A stretch of 64,000 nucleotides of DNA, from the NCBI GenBank assembly GCA_949372635.1, contig CASIAB010000005.1, forward strand, positions 186,001-250,000. Direction: 5' to 3'. This DNA is from an uncultured Pseudomonadales bacterium (lineage in GTDB: Bacteria > Pseudomonadota > Gammaproteobacteria > Pseudomonadales > Pseudohongiellaceae). The notes below the pieces were generated by a model that was not told where the DNA came from, did no database searches, and worked only from the letters and a program-made list of their open reading frames with translations. Below, in pieces: positions 48,138-60,815 of the stretch. Within the stretch, counting starts at the first letter, position 1; the number at the start of each line of letters is the position of its first letter. The position numbers and the translations under genes are program-made.

Positions 48138-48299
48138 CTAGCCGCAAGCTCCAGCATTGGGCAAGCGCAAAGATACTTCAGAAAAAATTGCTAAAAGCTT
48201 AAGTTGCCGCTGGAGCACAGGAGTCTTGCAACTCTAGTAGTTAAGCAATAATCTCAGCAACCGCTTCAGTAACGATGTTAATCAAAACAAGGAAAAGTC

Positions 48300-49406
48300 A
48301 TGAAATCACGCGCTGCGGTTGCATTCGAAGCAGGGAAACCACTTGAAATCGTCGAAGTCGACCTGGAAGGTCCAAAAGCCGGAGAGGTTCTTGTTGAGAT
48401 CAAAGCGACTGGAATTTGCCACACAGATGCATTTACTCTGTCAGGCGATGATCCTGAGGGTGCTTTCCCAGCGATACTCGGCCATGAAGGTGCTGGCATT
48501 GTCGTCGAAACCGGCCCTGGCGTTAGCTCCCTAAAGGTTGGCGACACAGTCATCCCGTTATATACACCAGAATGTCGTGAATGTAATTTCTGCCTGAACC
48601 CTAAGACAAATCTCTGCCAATCGATACGCGCAACCCAGGGCCGCGGACTAATGCCCGACGGCAGTAGTCGCTTCTCTCTCGATGGCAAGCACATCCTGCA
48701 CTATATGGGATGCTCTACGTTTTCCAATTACACAGTGCTTCCTGAGATCGCGCTAGCGAAGATTCGCTCTGACGCACCGTTTGATAAGGTGTGCTATATC
48801 GGCTGCGGCGTTACCACCGGCGTGGGTGCAGTGGCTTTCGATGCCAAGGTAGAACCGGGCAGTACAGTTGCCGTTTTCGGACTCGGCGGTATCGGCCTCA
48901 ATGTAGTCCAGGGGGCTAAAATGGTTGGAGCCGACCGCATCATTGGCGTCGATCTCAATGCTGACCGAGAGAAGCTTGCTCGCGAATTCGGTATGACCGA
49001 CTTTATCAACCCGAAGGACATCGACAATGTCACTGAGGCCATAGTCGACTTAGCCAATGGCGGCGTGGACTATTCATTCGAATGCATAGGCAACACCACG
49101 ACTATGCGCCAGGCGCTGGAATGTACCCACAAGGGATGGGGTGAGTCTTACATCATCGGCGTAGCAGGTGCCGGACAAGAAATCTCAACGCGCCCTTTTC
49201 AGCTGGTAACCGGCCGCTCGTGGAAGGGTACCGCCTTTGGTGGCGCACGCGGCCGCAGCGACGTACCCAAAATTGTCGATTGGTACATGAATGGCAAGAT
49301 TCAGATCGACCCACTCATTACACACACAATGCCACTGGAAGATATCAATAAGGCATTCGATCTAATGCACGAAGGCAAAAGCATTCGATCAGTCGTACTC
49401 TTTTAA
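48300..49406 (+). CDS. adhC: S-(hydroxymethyl)glutathione dehydrogenase / class III alcohol dehydrogenase
   Basis: Oxidises the formaldehyde-glutathione adduct with NAD and also reduces S-nitrosoglutathione. 368 residues. Catalytic zinc [10 protein letters not shown] and GHEGAG; structural zinc [15 protein letters not shown]; Rossmann [29 protein letters not shown] and [12 protein letters not shown] are class III markers. The usual partner S-formylglutathione hydrolase is not next to it; gloA follows instead. Confidence 0.96.
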   Translation: MKSRAAVAFEAGKPLEIVEVDLEGPKAGEVLVEIKATGICHTDAFTLSGDDPEGAFPAILGHEGAGIVVETGPGVSSLKVGDTVIPLYTPECRECNFCLNPKTNLCQSIRATQGRGLMPDGSSRFSLDGKHILHYMGCSTFSNYTVLPEIALAKIRSDAPFDKVCYIGCGVTTGVGAVAFDAKVEPGSTVAVFGLGGIGLNVVQGAKMVGADRIIGVDLNADREKLAREFGMTDFINPKDIDNVTEAIVDLANGGVDYSFECIGNTTTMRQALECTHKGWGESYIIGVAGAGQEISTRPFQLVTGRSWKGTAFGGARGRSDVPKIVDWYMNGKIQIDPLITHTMPLEDINKAFDLMHEGKSIRSVVLF

Positions 49407-49453
49407 ATAGTAGCTCTAACAACCCGTTCGCAAACACTAACCGAGTAATCTCT

Positions 49454-49873
49454 ATGAAATACCTTCACACAATGGTTCGAGTCAATGACCTAGATAAGTC
49501 TTTGGAGTTCTACTGCGAGCAACTGGGTCTCATACAGCTGCAGCGCCGCGATTTCGAGGAGGCGAGGTTTAGCCTGGTATTTCTGGCAGCACAGGGCGAT
49601 GAGGAGGCACAGGTTGAGCTTACTTACAACTGGGACCCTGAGGAGTATGACGAGGGCCGCAATTTCGGCCACCTCGCCTACGCCGTAGACAACATCTACG
49701 CCGCTTGCCAGAAACTGATGGATGCCGGTGTAACTATTAATCGTCCGCCACGAGATGGCCATATGGCATTTGTTCGGTCGCCGGATAATATTTCGATCGA
49801 ACTTCTGCAGCGAGGCGACGCACTACCGGCACAAGAACCTTGGAAGAGCATGGAAAATACCGGCAAGTGGTAG
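49454..49873 (+). CDS. gloA: Lactoylglutathione lyase (glyoxalase I)
   Basis: Isomerises the methylglyoxal-glutathione hemithioacetal. 139 residues, VOC fold. The four metal ligands are present: His5 (YLHTMVRV), Glu in AQVELTYNW, His in FGHLAYAV, and Glu in ISIELLQ. Forms a glutathione-dependent aldehyde detoxification pair with adhC, 47 bases upstream. Confidence 0.95.
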   Translation: MKYLHTMVRVNDLDKSLEFYCEQLGLIQLQRRDFEEARFSLVFLAAQGDEEAQVELTYNWDPEEYDEGRNFGHLAYAVDNIYAACQKLMDAGVTINRPPRDGHMAFVRSPDNISIELLQRGDALPAQEPWKSMENTGKW

Positions 49874-50011
49874 CCATATTTGCTCACCGAGCTTGAGCTA
49901 ATATGGCCGCTCGTTTATCATAGTGCCACTCCGAAATACGCTATTCTCAGCGAAACACCTCATTCGTACTTGGGCCCTTAAACGGGCTCTCTAAAACACT
50001 GGAAGATCACT

Positions 50012-50884
50012 ATGCAACTGCTTGATGGCAAATCTTGCTCGGCGAAAATTCGTCAAGAAATCGCTAAAACCGTCTCTGAAATCAAAGCCAGCGGTCAGCG
50101 CGCTCCTCATCTCGCGGCGGTACTCGTCGGAAATGACGGTGCCTCACAGAACTATGTCGCCTTCAAGGTCAAAGACTGTGCTGAGGTCGATTTCGAATCA
50201 ACCACGATTCGTCTCGAGGACACTATTAGCGAGCTGGAACTGCTCTCTAAAGTCGATGAGCTAAACAACAACGATGCGATCGATGGATTCATCGTGCAAC
50301 TACCGCTGCCTAAGCATATCGATGAGAATAAGATTATCTTGGCTATCAACCCTGCCAAGGATGTCGATGGTTTCTGTCCCGAGAACGTGGGCCGCCTGAA
50401 TCTAGGCCTGCCCACTTACATATCGGCCACACCCAACGGCATCATGGAACTGCTAAAACGCTATGAGATAGAGACTGAAGGAAAGCACTGCGTGATATTA
50501 GGTCGCAGCAACATCGTTGGCACTCCCATGGCAGTGCTGATGTCGCGTAATACCAACCCTGGCAACGCGACCGTTACCATAGCTCATAGCAGAACAAAGA
50601 ATCTCGCTGCGCTTTGCGCCACAGCCGACATACTTATCGTCGCTATTGGTAAGACAGAATTTGTCACTGCCGATATGGTAAAAGAAGGCGCCGTGGTTAT
50701 CGATGTAGGGCAGACCCGAGTGCCAGATAACTCGAAGAAATCAGGTTTTAGAAACGTAGGTGATGTTGATTTCGATAACGTGAAAAACAAGTGCTCCTAT
50801 ATTACCTACGTAACCGGAGGTGTAGGTCCAATGACACGCGCCTCCTTGCTGCAAAACACCCTCAAAGCCCACCTCAGAAAATAG
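50012..50884 (+). CDS. folD: Methylenetetrahydrofolate dehydrogenase / methenyl-THF cyclohydrolase
   Basis: Interconverts one-carbon folates. 290 residues. [10 protein letters not shown] with the catalytic Lys, [14 protein letters not shown], and the NADP site [19 protein letters not shown], ending [18 protein letters not shown]. The tyrB start is ten bases after the stop. Confidence 0.96.
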   Translation: MQLLDGKSCSAKIRQEIAKTVSEIKASGQRAPHLAAVLVGNDGASQNYVAFKVKDCAEVDFESTTIRLEDTISELELLSKVDELNNNDAIDGFIVQLPLPKHIDENKIILAINPAKDVDGFCPENVGRLNLGLPTYISATPNGIMELLKRYEIETEGKHCVILGRSNIVGTPMAVLMSRNTNPGNATVTIAHSRTKNLAALCATADILIVAIGKTEFVTADMVKEGAVVIDVGQTRVPDNSKKSGFRNVGDVDFDNVKNKCSYITYVTGGVGPMTRASLLQNTLKAHLRK

Positions 50885-50894
50885 AGTAAATAAC

Positions 50895-52091
50895 ATGTTT
50901 CAATTACTTCCAGCTCTTCCCGCAGATCCCATCCTGGGGCTCATGGCCAGCTACCATGCCGACAGCAACCCGAAGAAAATCGATTTGGGAATCGGCGTTT
51001 ACAAAAATGAGGCTGGCAATACGCCCGTCATGACGGCGGTGAAGAAAGCCGAGGGCATGATTCTCGATTCGCAGACTACGAAAAGCTACGTGGGGCCAAC
51101 TGGTGCCGCTGGCTACAACGCGATAGTAGCGGAGTTGCTACTAGGAAAATCTCTTAATGACAGCCTTGGCAAGCGGCGCGTTACCGTGCAGTCACCCGGT
51201 GGCTGTGGTGGCTTGCGGCTCGCCGCAGAATTCATTAAATCAGCTAACCCCGATGCTACCGTCTGGGTTAGCAATCCAACCTGGGCTAACCACGTTCCTC
51301 TTCTAGGATCGGCCGGACTCAAGATCGCCGAATACCCCTACTATGACTACGACAGTCACAGTGTGAAATTCGAGGCAATGATTGAATGTCTTAGCAAGAT
51401 TGATAGCGGTGATATCGTTTTACTGCACGGCTGCTGTCATAACCCCTGTGGCGCCGATTTGAACCAGGAGCAGTGGCAGCAAGTTCGAGACGTTGCACTC
51501 AAGCAGGGCTTCACTGTGTTTATCGACCTCGCCTATCAGGGCTTAGGAGATGGGCTGGAAGAAGATGTCTACGGTACACGCCTACTCGCCGAGTCCTTGC
51601 CCGAATTGATCGTAGTCAGTTCCTGCTCAAAGAACTTCGGACTCTATCGCGAGCGCACCGGTGCCATGACGCTAATCTGCGACAGCGATGCTGCAGCTGC
51701 AGTGGCTATAACCCAGATAGCTGGTGCCGCGAGAGCGATGTACTCAATGCCACCTGATCACGGTGCCGCAACCGTCCAGCTGATTCTATCAAATGACACA
51801 TTGCGCACGGAATGGGATGCTGAATTGACCGAAATGCGTGACCGCATAAACGGTCTGCGTGCCCAATTCGTCAAGCAGATTCAGTCTATTGGAATTGAGC
51901 AGGATTTTAGCTTTATCGAGAGAGAGAAAGGTATGTTCTCTTTCCTAGGAGTGAATGTGGATCAGGTTCAGACGCTAGTCAACGACTATAGCATCTACCT
52001 AGTTAACTCGAGCCGCATCAATGTAGCTGGCATTAATGACTCAAACATAGAGTATCTGAGCAACAGCCTCGCCGCTGTACTAAAAGCCTAG
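50895..52091 (+). CDS. tyrB: Aromatic/aspartate aminotransferase (class I)
   Basis: PLP enzyme transferring the amino group to phenylpyruvate, hydroxyphenylpyruvate or oxaloacetate. 398 residues. IDLGIGVYKNEAGNTPVM, YVGPTGAAGYN, PGGCGGLRLAAEFI, HGCCHNPCGADL and the PLP Lys in SSCSKNFGLYRERTGA. TyrB versus AspC cannot be settled by sequence alone; the adjacent DAHP synthase favours an aromatic role. Confidence 0.93.
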   Translation: MFQLLPALPADPILGLMASYHADSNPKKIDLGIGVYKNEAGNTPVMTAVKKAEGMILDSQTTKSYVGPTGAAGYNAIVAELLLGKSLNDSLGKRRVTVQSPGGCGGLRLAAEFIKSANPDATVWVSNPTWANHVPLLGSAGLKIAEYPYYDYDSHSVKFEAMIECLSKIDSGDIVLLHGCCHNPCGADLNQEQWQQVRDVALKQGFTVFIDLAYQGLGDGLEEDVYGTRLLAESLPELIVVSSCSKNFGLYRERTGAMTLICDSDAAAAVAITQIAGAARAMYSMPPDHGAATVQLILSNDTLRTEWDAELTEMRDRINGLRAQFVKQIQSIGIEQDFSFIEREKGMFSFLGVNVDQVQTLVNDYSIYLVNSSRINVAGINDSNIEYLSNSLAAVLKA

Positions 52092-52105
52092 CCGCCACTT
52101 CTGTG

Positions 52106-52150
52106 TTGCGCTTCTAGTCGGTCTATTTCCTGGCCGTATTAGAAGCGCAA
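52106..52150. terminator. Inverted repeat between tyrB and aroG
   Basis: Perfect 11-base arms TTGCGCTTCTA (52106-52116) and TAGAAGCGCAA (52140-52150) around a 23-base loop, between two convergent stops. No T run, so termination would be by structure only. Confidence 0.5.
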
Positions 52151-52153
52151 TAG

Positions 52154-53232
<1,079 letters not shown>

Positions 53233-53410
53233 TGCCGTACCTTGATGCTTTTTTAGGATTCCGAATTATGGTTGAAAACAGCTACTATTCAAAGCCTTAT
53301 CGCTAAAATGTAGCTACGCACACGCGACTAGTGCCGCGCTATTTACAGGAGCACTCCTATTCTGTAGATTCCCCCACATTATTGAGCCTAGCAGAAAAGG
53401 AATCAGCAGC

Positions 53411-53977
53411 GTGCCTAAAGCCAACGAACTTAAACGGGGAATGATCGTCGACATCGATGGCATTCCACATATCGTCAAGCAGACAGAAAGCAAGAGCCCC
53501 TCCTCTCGTGGAGCGGCCACACTCTACAAGGTCCGCTTCAATAATTTACAGACTCATCAGAAACTAGACTCTTCATTCAAGGGAGACGATCTCCTAAAGG
53601 AAGCTGATTGTGTCCGCGTCGGCGTACAGTATTCTTATTTAGACGGCGACACCTACTACTTCATGAATATGGAAGACTTCAGCCAGTATGCGATAGACTC
53701 CGATCGACTTGAGGGTCAGATAGCTTACTTGGTAGAGCAACAGGAAGACATCGTAGCCCTGATTATGGATGGCAATTTGCTTGGCATCGAATTACCACAA
53801 TCGGTGAATCTCGAAGTAATCGATACTCCACCGGCAGTGACTGGATCGTCTGCGACCAATAGAAGCAAAACAGCAACACTCTCGAGCGGACTAGAAATTC
53901 AAGTACCGGAGTATCTCTCTGTTGGAGAAGTAATAAAGGTGAACACGGTAACAGGGAAATTCATGTCACGCGCTTAG
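53411..53977 (+). CDS. efpL: Elongation factor P-like protein EfpL (YeiP)
   Basis: Paralogue of EF-P that helps ribosomes through difficult peptide bonds. 188 residues; the YeiP type is shown by PKANELKRGMIVDIDG, the loop SPSSRGAATLYKVRF (Arg in place of the modified Lys of EF-P), and TATLSSGLEIQVPEYLSVGE. Starts at GTG 53411. Single gene. Confidence 0.94.
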   Translation: MPKANELKRGMIVDIDGIPHIVKQTESKSPSSRGAATLYKVRFNNLQTHQKLDSSFKGDDLLKEADCVRVGVQYSYLDGDTYYFMNMEDFSQYAIDSDRLEGQIAYLVEQQEDIVALIMDGNLLGIELPQSVNLEVIDTPPAVTGSSATNRSKTATLSSGLEIQVPEYLSVGEVIKVNTVTGKFMSRA

Positions 53978-53997
53978 TCTGCGTGAACCGAAATCAT

Positions 53998-54830
53998 CTA
54001 GAAGAACAACAGCGCGACGAATACAAAAAAACCAACGCCGGCTAACAGTCCCAGCAGTCGACTCCAACGATCTTCATTCTGCTGATCACCCCAGTTCTGC
54101 TGGATGATCTCGGCGTCGTTCTTACTTAATGTGGCATCTAATCCTGCAAACTCTTCCTTGCTCATGGACATCGTTTGATTTTTTCCCGATGTCGCCTTCA
54201 CGGTATCTTCCGCACCAATGGATTCATCTTCCGAGTAACCACGACGTTTCGCCCTACGGGACGACTGTTTCTCGACTTCTTTTGATTCTGGTTTTAATTC
54301 CGGCTCTAACTCTAACGACTGGTCCGCCGCCTTCTTTTTTGACTCGGTTTTGTTACTCGCCTGTTTCGATTTTCGCTCAGCTAATCCTGCCTCGATTATA
54401 AGTTTGGCCGTGATTTTGTAAGCCTTGGTGCCGTCGACAACACGCCCCTTTCGATTTTCTTACTGCTGGCAAAAGCCTATTATTCTAAACTTGCTTCTAG
54501 CATCTTTAGTGACTGTACGTAGTGATGAAGAGAACCCCTCAACAGCCAAGCAATCTTTAGCGAGATTCTTTTGCTTAGCCTCATCCAGATCGCTGCCGGA
54601 GGCTCTGTCCACTTTGCCTTGCGCAAATGTCTTAGCACACTGATCGTGAACCAGCGAGCACACTCTTCCTCGGCCACCTTGCCCAGCTTAGATTCAATAG
54701 CATCGACTACAGCGGCCGCAGAGCTAAGATTAGCCAAATCGAGGCCTAGCTCAACAGCCACAGAAATTTGGTTCGGATGAAGGCTGGCAGAGTTGTTGAG
54801 AGCGGTACTGGGATTACTATTGGCTGTCAT
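53998..54830 (-). pseudogene. Disrupted gene of unknown function with C-terminal membrane anchor
   Basis: A start at 54830 (MTANSNPSTALNNSASLHPN) directly follows the hydrolase stop. The frame shifts near 54668, where TGTGC repeats a TG; the second frame reads CSLVHDQCAKTFAQGKVDRA, then a TAA at 54462-54460. The same frame then stays open, without any start codon, for 86 coding-like codons (GRVVDGTKAYKITAKLIIEA, a Lys/Glu-rich part) to GTG 54201 and on to DRWSRLLGLLAGVGFFVFVA at 53998. The continuous open frame beyond the TAA suggests one former gene. The 67-residue frame from 54201 might still be made. No family recognised. Confidence 0.55.
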
Positions 54831-54831
54831 T

Positions 54832-55567
54832 TTAGTCATCAACCTCTTCATCAATAGACTCGAGAATAAAGGAACCCGTCTTCAAATAATGAATTGCCTG
54901 CTCGATCACCTCGTTGTTTCGCATCATGAATGTATGTGTTACCGGCAAGACCATATGCGCATTCATGCCTCGCACCTTGGTGCTCTCGATGGAAACGATA
55001 CTATCACTGGGCCCCGCAATAAACAGGAACTCTAAGGGGATTGATATTAGTACTTCCTGCAATGATACCGAGATCGAATTCAACCGGACCCAAACTATTG
55101 ATGATACTGCCCTCACCCGTTCCCAATGCCACGCCTGCTGGCCCGCCGATAAAACCAAAACCAGGCAGCGGCAAAAGGCCATCCACAATTTCACTACCCT
55201 GATTCGGCGGCCCAAGCATCACGACTCGGCCCAACTCAGAAATTGTGTTCTCCGAGAGATAATAACGCAGCAGTATGCCGCCCAAAGAATGCGTGATGAA
55301 ATGGATTTCGCCCGGACCCTCGCTCCTGCACTGAGTGAGACCGCGGCCTATCGCATCCACTGCCAGCACATCGATGGGATGGCTGCGCGATGGATACTTA
55401 ATATTCGACACGCTATATCCCGCAGATGCTAGCTTCGTCTCCAACTCAGACATAGAGTTCGAGAGCCTGCCTAAGCCATGCAGAAGTACAACACACTCAG
55501 CCACCAATGATGAGGGCAGGACGACGAGCAGGCTAAGTAGGGTAAGTTGAGTGAATTTCTTTAACAT
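54832..55567 (-). pseudogene. Secreted alpha/beta hydrolase (lipase-like), frameshifted
   Basis: Signal peptide (MLKKFTQLTLLSLLVVLPSS), oxyanion region VVLLHGLGR, nucleophile elbow THSLGGIL with the catalytic Ser, then GPPNQGSEIVDG. In a CCCC run at about 55042 the frame shifts; the other frame gives LEFLFIAGPSDSIVSIESTK (acid residue) and VLPVTHTFMM (catalytic His) to TAA at 54832. Deleting one C joins them exactly as in the family. The read frame alone ends at 55004 and would lack the Asp and His. Confidence 0.8.
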
Positions 55568-55569
55568 GC

Positions 55570-55909
55570 TTATTGATTGGTCAGGTCGTTTTCATGAGCG
55601 TTTCCATGGCTACTTTCGCAGCTCCAGCAAATAGCATAATTACTCAGATTGGATTCCCCGCAACTTGCACAGACCCAATCTGGACCGACCTCTTCTGACG
55701 ACGCACCTAAGTCGGCAATAATCTGTTTGGCACGGACGAAGTCCAGGGGCTTAACCCAGATTTGGGGCAGGCATTCTAGAAAAGGTACCTCGCCTGACAC
55801 CGAGAAAAGGTTCTCATTTTTTATCACCGCCTCGATATCATGTTGCTCCAAGAACATTTTTAATATTCCAAGCATTCGCAAGAATTTCGGTGCTGTAGAC
55901 CTTCTTCAT
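55570..55909 (-). pseudogene. DUF2007 domain protein with C-terminal zinc ribbon, frameshifted
   Basis: Start ATG 55909 gives MKKVYSTEILANAWNIK; in an AAAAA run near 55870 the frame changes, and the other frame continues MFLEQHDIEAVIKNENLFSV and GEVPFLECLPQIWV, then a zinc ribbon CASCGESNL...CWSC to the stop at 55570. With one A removed this is a complete DUF2007 protein of about 112 residues. Translation from an internal start at 55881 would give a 103-residue version. Function of the family is unknown. Confidence 0.75.
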
Positions 55910-55926
55910 AATGTTCTCGTTCTGAA

Positions 55927-57513
55927 TTAGCGATAGATATGACGCCACCTTAAACCCGCCGCAAAGAGCACCGCAGCATAGATGAACACAGCACCTATCA
56001 CCAGAATACCCAACCGAACTATCTTGTCGGCCATTGTCCAGCTTAGCCAAGCTTGCCAATCACCTGCAAAATTCATCAAAAAATAAACCATCAACGCATT
56101 CGCCAACACCACCTGAAGCAGGAACCTCCCCCAACCAGGCTGAAACTTAAACACACCATCAACCATCAATCCCCGCAGCAATAGGCCAGCATTCAGGAAT
56201 GCAGCGAGACTAGTCGCCAGCGCTAGACCCACATGCCCTAGGCCGCCGATGAAGAAGAGTAGATTCATGACCATATTACTCACCATCGCCACGATACCAA
56301 TCTTTACCGGTGTGCTCGTATTCTGTCGCGCATAGTATCCAGGTGCGAATATCTTAATAGACATGAATGCAATCAAACCTATTGCATAGGCTTTGAGGCT
56401 GCCTGCTGAGCTTGCTACGTCTGCAGCCGTAAATTTGTCATTGTGGAACAGAGCGATTAGCAACGGCTCCGCTATCACAATCAACGCCAATGCAGAGGGA
56501 ATGGCTATCAAGACTACTAGGCGAAAAGCCCAATCCAATGTCTCAGCAAAATCATTCAAGGACGACGTGGCATGTTTTCTCGAGAGGCTTGGCAGTACGA
56601 CTATGGCGATCGCAATCCCGAAGGTGCCTAGCGGCAATTCCATGAGGCGGTCAGAGTAGTACAGCCAAGCCACGCTGCCAGACGCGAGCATCGTGGCAAG
56701 TAGCGTGTCGAATAATAAATTAATCTGACTCACTGAAACGCCGAACAAGGCTGGCACCATCAGCTTCTTAATTCGCTCGACACCCTCGTGATATTTTCCC
56801 ACCCTTGGCACTGGCATTAGCCGCATGCGAGCCAGAAATGGTAATTGAAACAACAGCTGCGCAACTCCCCCGATTAGCACTGCCCACGCTAGCGCCAATT
56901 CCGGGACGCGCATATATGGCACTAGAAAAAATGAGCAAACTATTAGAGATATATTAAGTAGTGCAGGCGTCACCGCTGGAACGGCAAAACGTGCGTAACT
57001 ATTCAAAATCGAGCCGCAAAGAGCGGTCATTGATACCAGAAGTAAATAGGGAAAGGTGATTCGCAGCATCTCCACAAGGAGCGCAAACTTATCAGGCTCA
57101 TCCGTGAATCCGTAAGCAATGGGTACCGCTATTAGCGGCGCCGCAACCACAGCCACGAAGGTGAAAATAAGAAGGAACCCGCCCAGACTACCCGCAACTG
57201 CATTTACTAGCAGCTGCACATCTGCCAAAGACTTAGTGCTGCGATACTCAGAAAGAACCGGGACAAAAGCTTGATTAAAAGCCCCTTCGGCGAACAATCT
57301 ACGCATGAAGTTAGGAATCTTATTGGCTACAAAAAAAGCATCAACCCCGTCGCTCACACCGAAAACACGGGCAATAACCACATCGCGCGCCAAGCCTAAA
57401 ACGCGCGATACCAGCGTCATCGAACCGGTAACACCACTCGCTTTCAGTAGGCTGGATTCACCGCTGTTGCTGTCTTGTGGTTGCGGTTCCTGAGAAGAGT
57501 GAGATTCACTCAT
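55927..57513 (-). CDS. murJ: Lipid II flippase MurJ
   Basis: Moves lipid II across the inner membrane for peptidoglycan synthesis. 528 residues, 14 transmembrane helices. SGVTGSMTLVSRVLGLARDV, FGVSDGVDAFFVANKIPNFM and RLFAEGAFNQAFVPVLSEYR at the start are diagnostic. Divergent from rpsT, as in Pseudomonas (murJ-rpsT). Confidence 0.96.
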   Translation of the reverse strand: MSESHSSQEPQPQDSNSGESSLLKASGVTGSMTLVSRVLGLARDVVIARVFGVSDGVDAFFVANKIPNFMRRLFAEGAFNQAFVPVLSEYRSTKSLADVQLLVNAVAGSLGGFLLIFTFVAVVAAPLIAVPIAYGFTDEPDKFALLVEMLRITFPYLLLVSMTALCGSILNSYARFAVPAVTPALLNISLIVCSFFLVPYMRVPELALAWAVLIGGVAQLLFQLPFLARMRLMPVPRVGKYHEGVERIKKLMVPALFGVSVSQINLLFDTLLATMLASGSVAWLYYSDRLMELPLGTFGIAIAIVVLPSLSRKHATSSLNDFAETLDWAFRLVVLIAIPSALALIVIAEPLLIALFHNDKFTAADVASSAGSLKAYAIGLIAFMSIKIFAPGYYARQNTSTPVKIGIVAMVSNMVMNLLFFIGGLGHVGLALATSLAAFLNAGLLLRGLMVDGVFKFQPGWGRFLLQVVLANALMVYFLMNFAGDWQAWLSWTMADKIVRLGILVIGAVFIYAAVLFAAGLRWRHIYR

Positions 57514-57773
57514 TGAGTAGATAGCCTTGCTGGTATAATTGATGCCAAGACGAGATTATCACGCTATTGCTGCCAATCAGCAATAAGTTGAGTATTGTTA
57601 AGGGCTTAGAGAAAGCGCGTCGTATTTTCTACTATTGACATCAGGCAGTGAAAACGGCATAGTGCTCGCGCTCTGAATTCGAGGATGCAGCGCAGCAATA
57701 ATCATACTCATTCAATGCTATTAACGAAATAACCGACTAGAAAATAAAAGTCTAGTGCAATAAGGAGCTCCAA

Positions 57774-58037
57774 TTGGCTAATTCTTTACAGGCCCGCAAG
57801 CGTGCAAGACAGAGTGAAGTTCGTCGTCGTCACAATGCATCTTTCCGATCCATGGTGCGTACTCAAATCAAGAAAGTAGATGCAGCCATCGAAGGCGGTG
57901 ATCACACTAAGGCCGTTGAAGCCTATAACACGATGGTGCCTGTAATCGACCGCATGGCAGACAGAGGAATTATTCATAAGAATAAGGCTTCTCGTCACAA
58001 GAGCCGATTGAATACTGCAGTAAAGGCACTTAAATAG
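57774..58037 (+). CDS. rpsT: 30S ribosomal protein S20
   Basis: Early-assembling 16S rRNA binding protein. 87 residues, [20 protein letters not shown] at the start and [18 protein letters not shown] at the end. The start codon is TTG at 57774 with a strong AAGGAG; a UUG start is also used in E. coli rpsT and is linked to its autoregulation. Confidence 0.97.
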   Translation: MANSLQARKRARQSEVRRRHNASFRSMVRTQIKKVDAAIEGGDHTKAVEAYNTMVPVIDRMADRGIIHKNKASRHKSRLNTAVKALK

Positions 58038-58054
58038 ACTAATTTTAGGTCTCC

Positions 58055-58081
58055 AAAAACCGGCTGATGCCGGTTTTTTTA
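58055..58081 (+). terminator. Bidirectional terminator between rpsT and proB
   Basis: AAAAACCGGC, loop TGAT, GCCGGTTTTTTT, 18 bases after the rpsT stop; works for the convergent proB too. Confidence 0.92.
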
Positions 58082-58119
58082 TGTCTAGAATTTGCTCTCT
58101 GAAAAGCTTTGCAGAGTGG

Positions 58120-59238
58120 CTAGTCGTCCAAAATTAGATTGTCCCGATGAATGATTTCTTCCTCGCCAGAATAGCCGAGGAGGTTTTCGATATTCTCGCT
58201 ACTCTGCCCTTTAATTTTCCCGATCTCATTGTTATTGTAATTCACTAAGCCTCGCGCGATTTCCAAACCAGCCTCATCTAGACAGGAGACCACTTCTCCC
58301 CGGGCAAACTGGCCTACCAACGACTTGATCCCAACTGCCAAAAGGCTGCTTCCAGAATCCTTCAGCACCTTTACAGCACCGGCATCCAATACCAGACTAC
58401 CCTTTACAGTAAGCTGACTAGCCAGCCATTGTTTCTTTGCAGTAACAGGCTCGCTATCGGCGTACAGCAATGTGCCAATTTCTTCGCCTTCAAGCAGCCT
58501 AGAGAGAATCTGCCGCTCGCGCCCATTCGCGATCAGGGTGTTAGTTCCTGATCGTGAAGCAAGCTTAGCCGCTGATATTTTAGTCACCATCCCGCCTCTG
58601 CCCAGACTGCTGCCTTTGCCTGCCATCGCGCTCAGGCTCCCGTCGATAGCTGACGCGCTAGCGACTAGCTTCGCAGAGGTATTATTACGCGGATCGGCAT
58701 CGAACAAACCGTCCTGGTCAGTGAGAATCAGCATCACATCGGCATTAATAAGGTTCGCAACTAGCGCTGCCAGCGTATCGTTATCACCGAAGCACAACTC
58801 AGCAGTAGCAACCGTATCGTTCTCGTTCACTACAGGAATAACTCCCATTTCTAACAAGGTGGTCAAAGTGCTACGTGCGTTTAAATAACGTGTTCTATCG
58901 GAGAGGTCATCGTGACTAAGCAAGATTTGCGCGGCGTGTACACCGTGCCCTATAAAACAACTTTCATAGGCCTGAATCAAACCCATTTGCCCAACTGCGG
59001 CCGCGGCCTGCTGCAGTTGAACCTGCTTAGGCCGAGATTTTAATTCGAGTCGCGCGACCCCTTCAGCCACCGCACCAGAAGATACTAGCACGACCTGTAT
59101 ACCCAGCTTCTGCATAGCAACAAGCTGACCCGCCCAGTCTTCGATCGCGCTCAGATCTAGTCCACGGCCATTATTTGTTACTAGCGAGCTGCCAACTTTT
59201 ACTACCCAACGCTTTGCGTTTTTTATTAATTTCCGCAT
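58120..59238 (-). CDS. proB: Glutamate 5-kinase
   Basis: First step of proline synthesis, feedback-inhibited by proline. 372 residues from ATG 59238 (MRKLIKNAKRWVVKVGSSLV); a TTG one codon earlier is possible. Amino acid kinase domain with VVLVSSGAVAEGVARL, VPVVNENDTVAT and FGDNDTLAALVA, then a PUA domain (GSLVLDAGAVKVLKDSGSSL). Starts ten bases after obgE in the rplU operon. Confidence 0.96.
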   Translation of the reverse strand: MRKLIKNAKRWVVKVGSSLVTNNGRGLDLSAIEDWAGQLVAMQKLGIQVVLVSSGAVAEGVARLELKSRPKQVQLQQAAAAVGQMGLIQAYESCFIGHGVHAAQILLSHDDLSDRTRYLNARSTLTTLLEMGVIPVVNENDTVATAELCFGDNDTLAALVANLINADVMLILTDQDGLFDADPRNNTSAKLVASASAIDGSLSAMAGKGSSLGRGGMVTKISAAKLASRSGTNTLIANGRERQILSRLLEGEEIGTLLYADSEPVTAKKQWLASQLTVKGSLVLDAGAVKVLKDSGSSLLAVGIKSLVGQFARGEVVSCLDEAGLEIARGLVNYNNNEIGKIKGQSSENIENLLGYSGEEEIIHRDNLILDD

Positions 59239-59248
59239 CAAGGCGCAC

Positions 59249-60430
<1,182 letters not shown>

Positions 60431-60492
60431 TTAAGGTTTGACAGATCAACTCGCCGAAGCGCTAACGTATTGAATGATGTGTGTGTCATAAA

Positions 60493-60526
60493 CTAAAAAG
60501 CCCCGTCGAACGACGAGGCTTTTTAG
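60493..60526 (-). terminator. Terminator between rpmA and obgE
   Basis: CTAAAAAGCC.CCGTCG-AA-CGACG.GGCTTTTTAG: a long symmetric stem just after rpmA. It should partly separate ribosomal protein output from obgE-proB. Confidence 0.88.
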
Positions 60527-60541
60527 TAACGAACTGCTTTA

Positions 60542-60799
60542 CTAGGCTACTTCGATGCTCACGAATTTTCGGTTGAGAGGGCCTTTAACAGCGAACTTCA
60601 CAACACCATCAGCCTTCGCGAACAAGGTGTGGTCTTTGCCACAGCCTACATTCTCACCCGGATGGAAACGAGTGCCGCGCTGACGCACGATAATATTCCC
60701 TGCGATGGCAACTTCGCCACCATACTTCTTTACACCTAATCGTTTCGATTCCGAATCACGACCGTTATTAGTACTACCACCTGCTTTCTTATGTGCCAT
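60542..60799 (-). CDS. rpmA: 50S ribosomal protein L27
   Basis: 85 residues: [50 protein letters not shown]. The N-terminus reaches the peptidyl transferase centre. 16 bases after rplU. Confidence 0.98.
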   Translation of the reverse strand: MAHKKAGGSTNNGRDSESKRLGVKKYGGEVAIAGNIIVRQRGTRFHPGENVGCGKDHTLFAKADGVVKFAVKGPLNRKFVSIEVA

Positions 60800-60815
60800 T
60801 ACCTAACTCCGAGCC

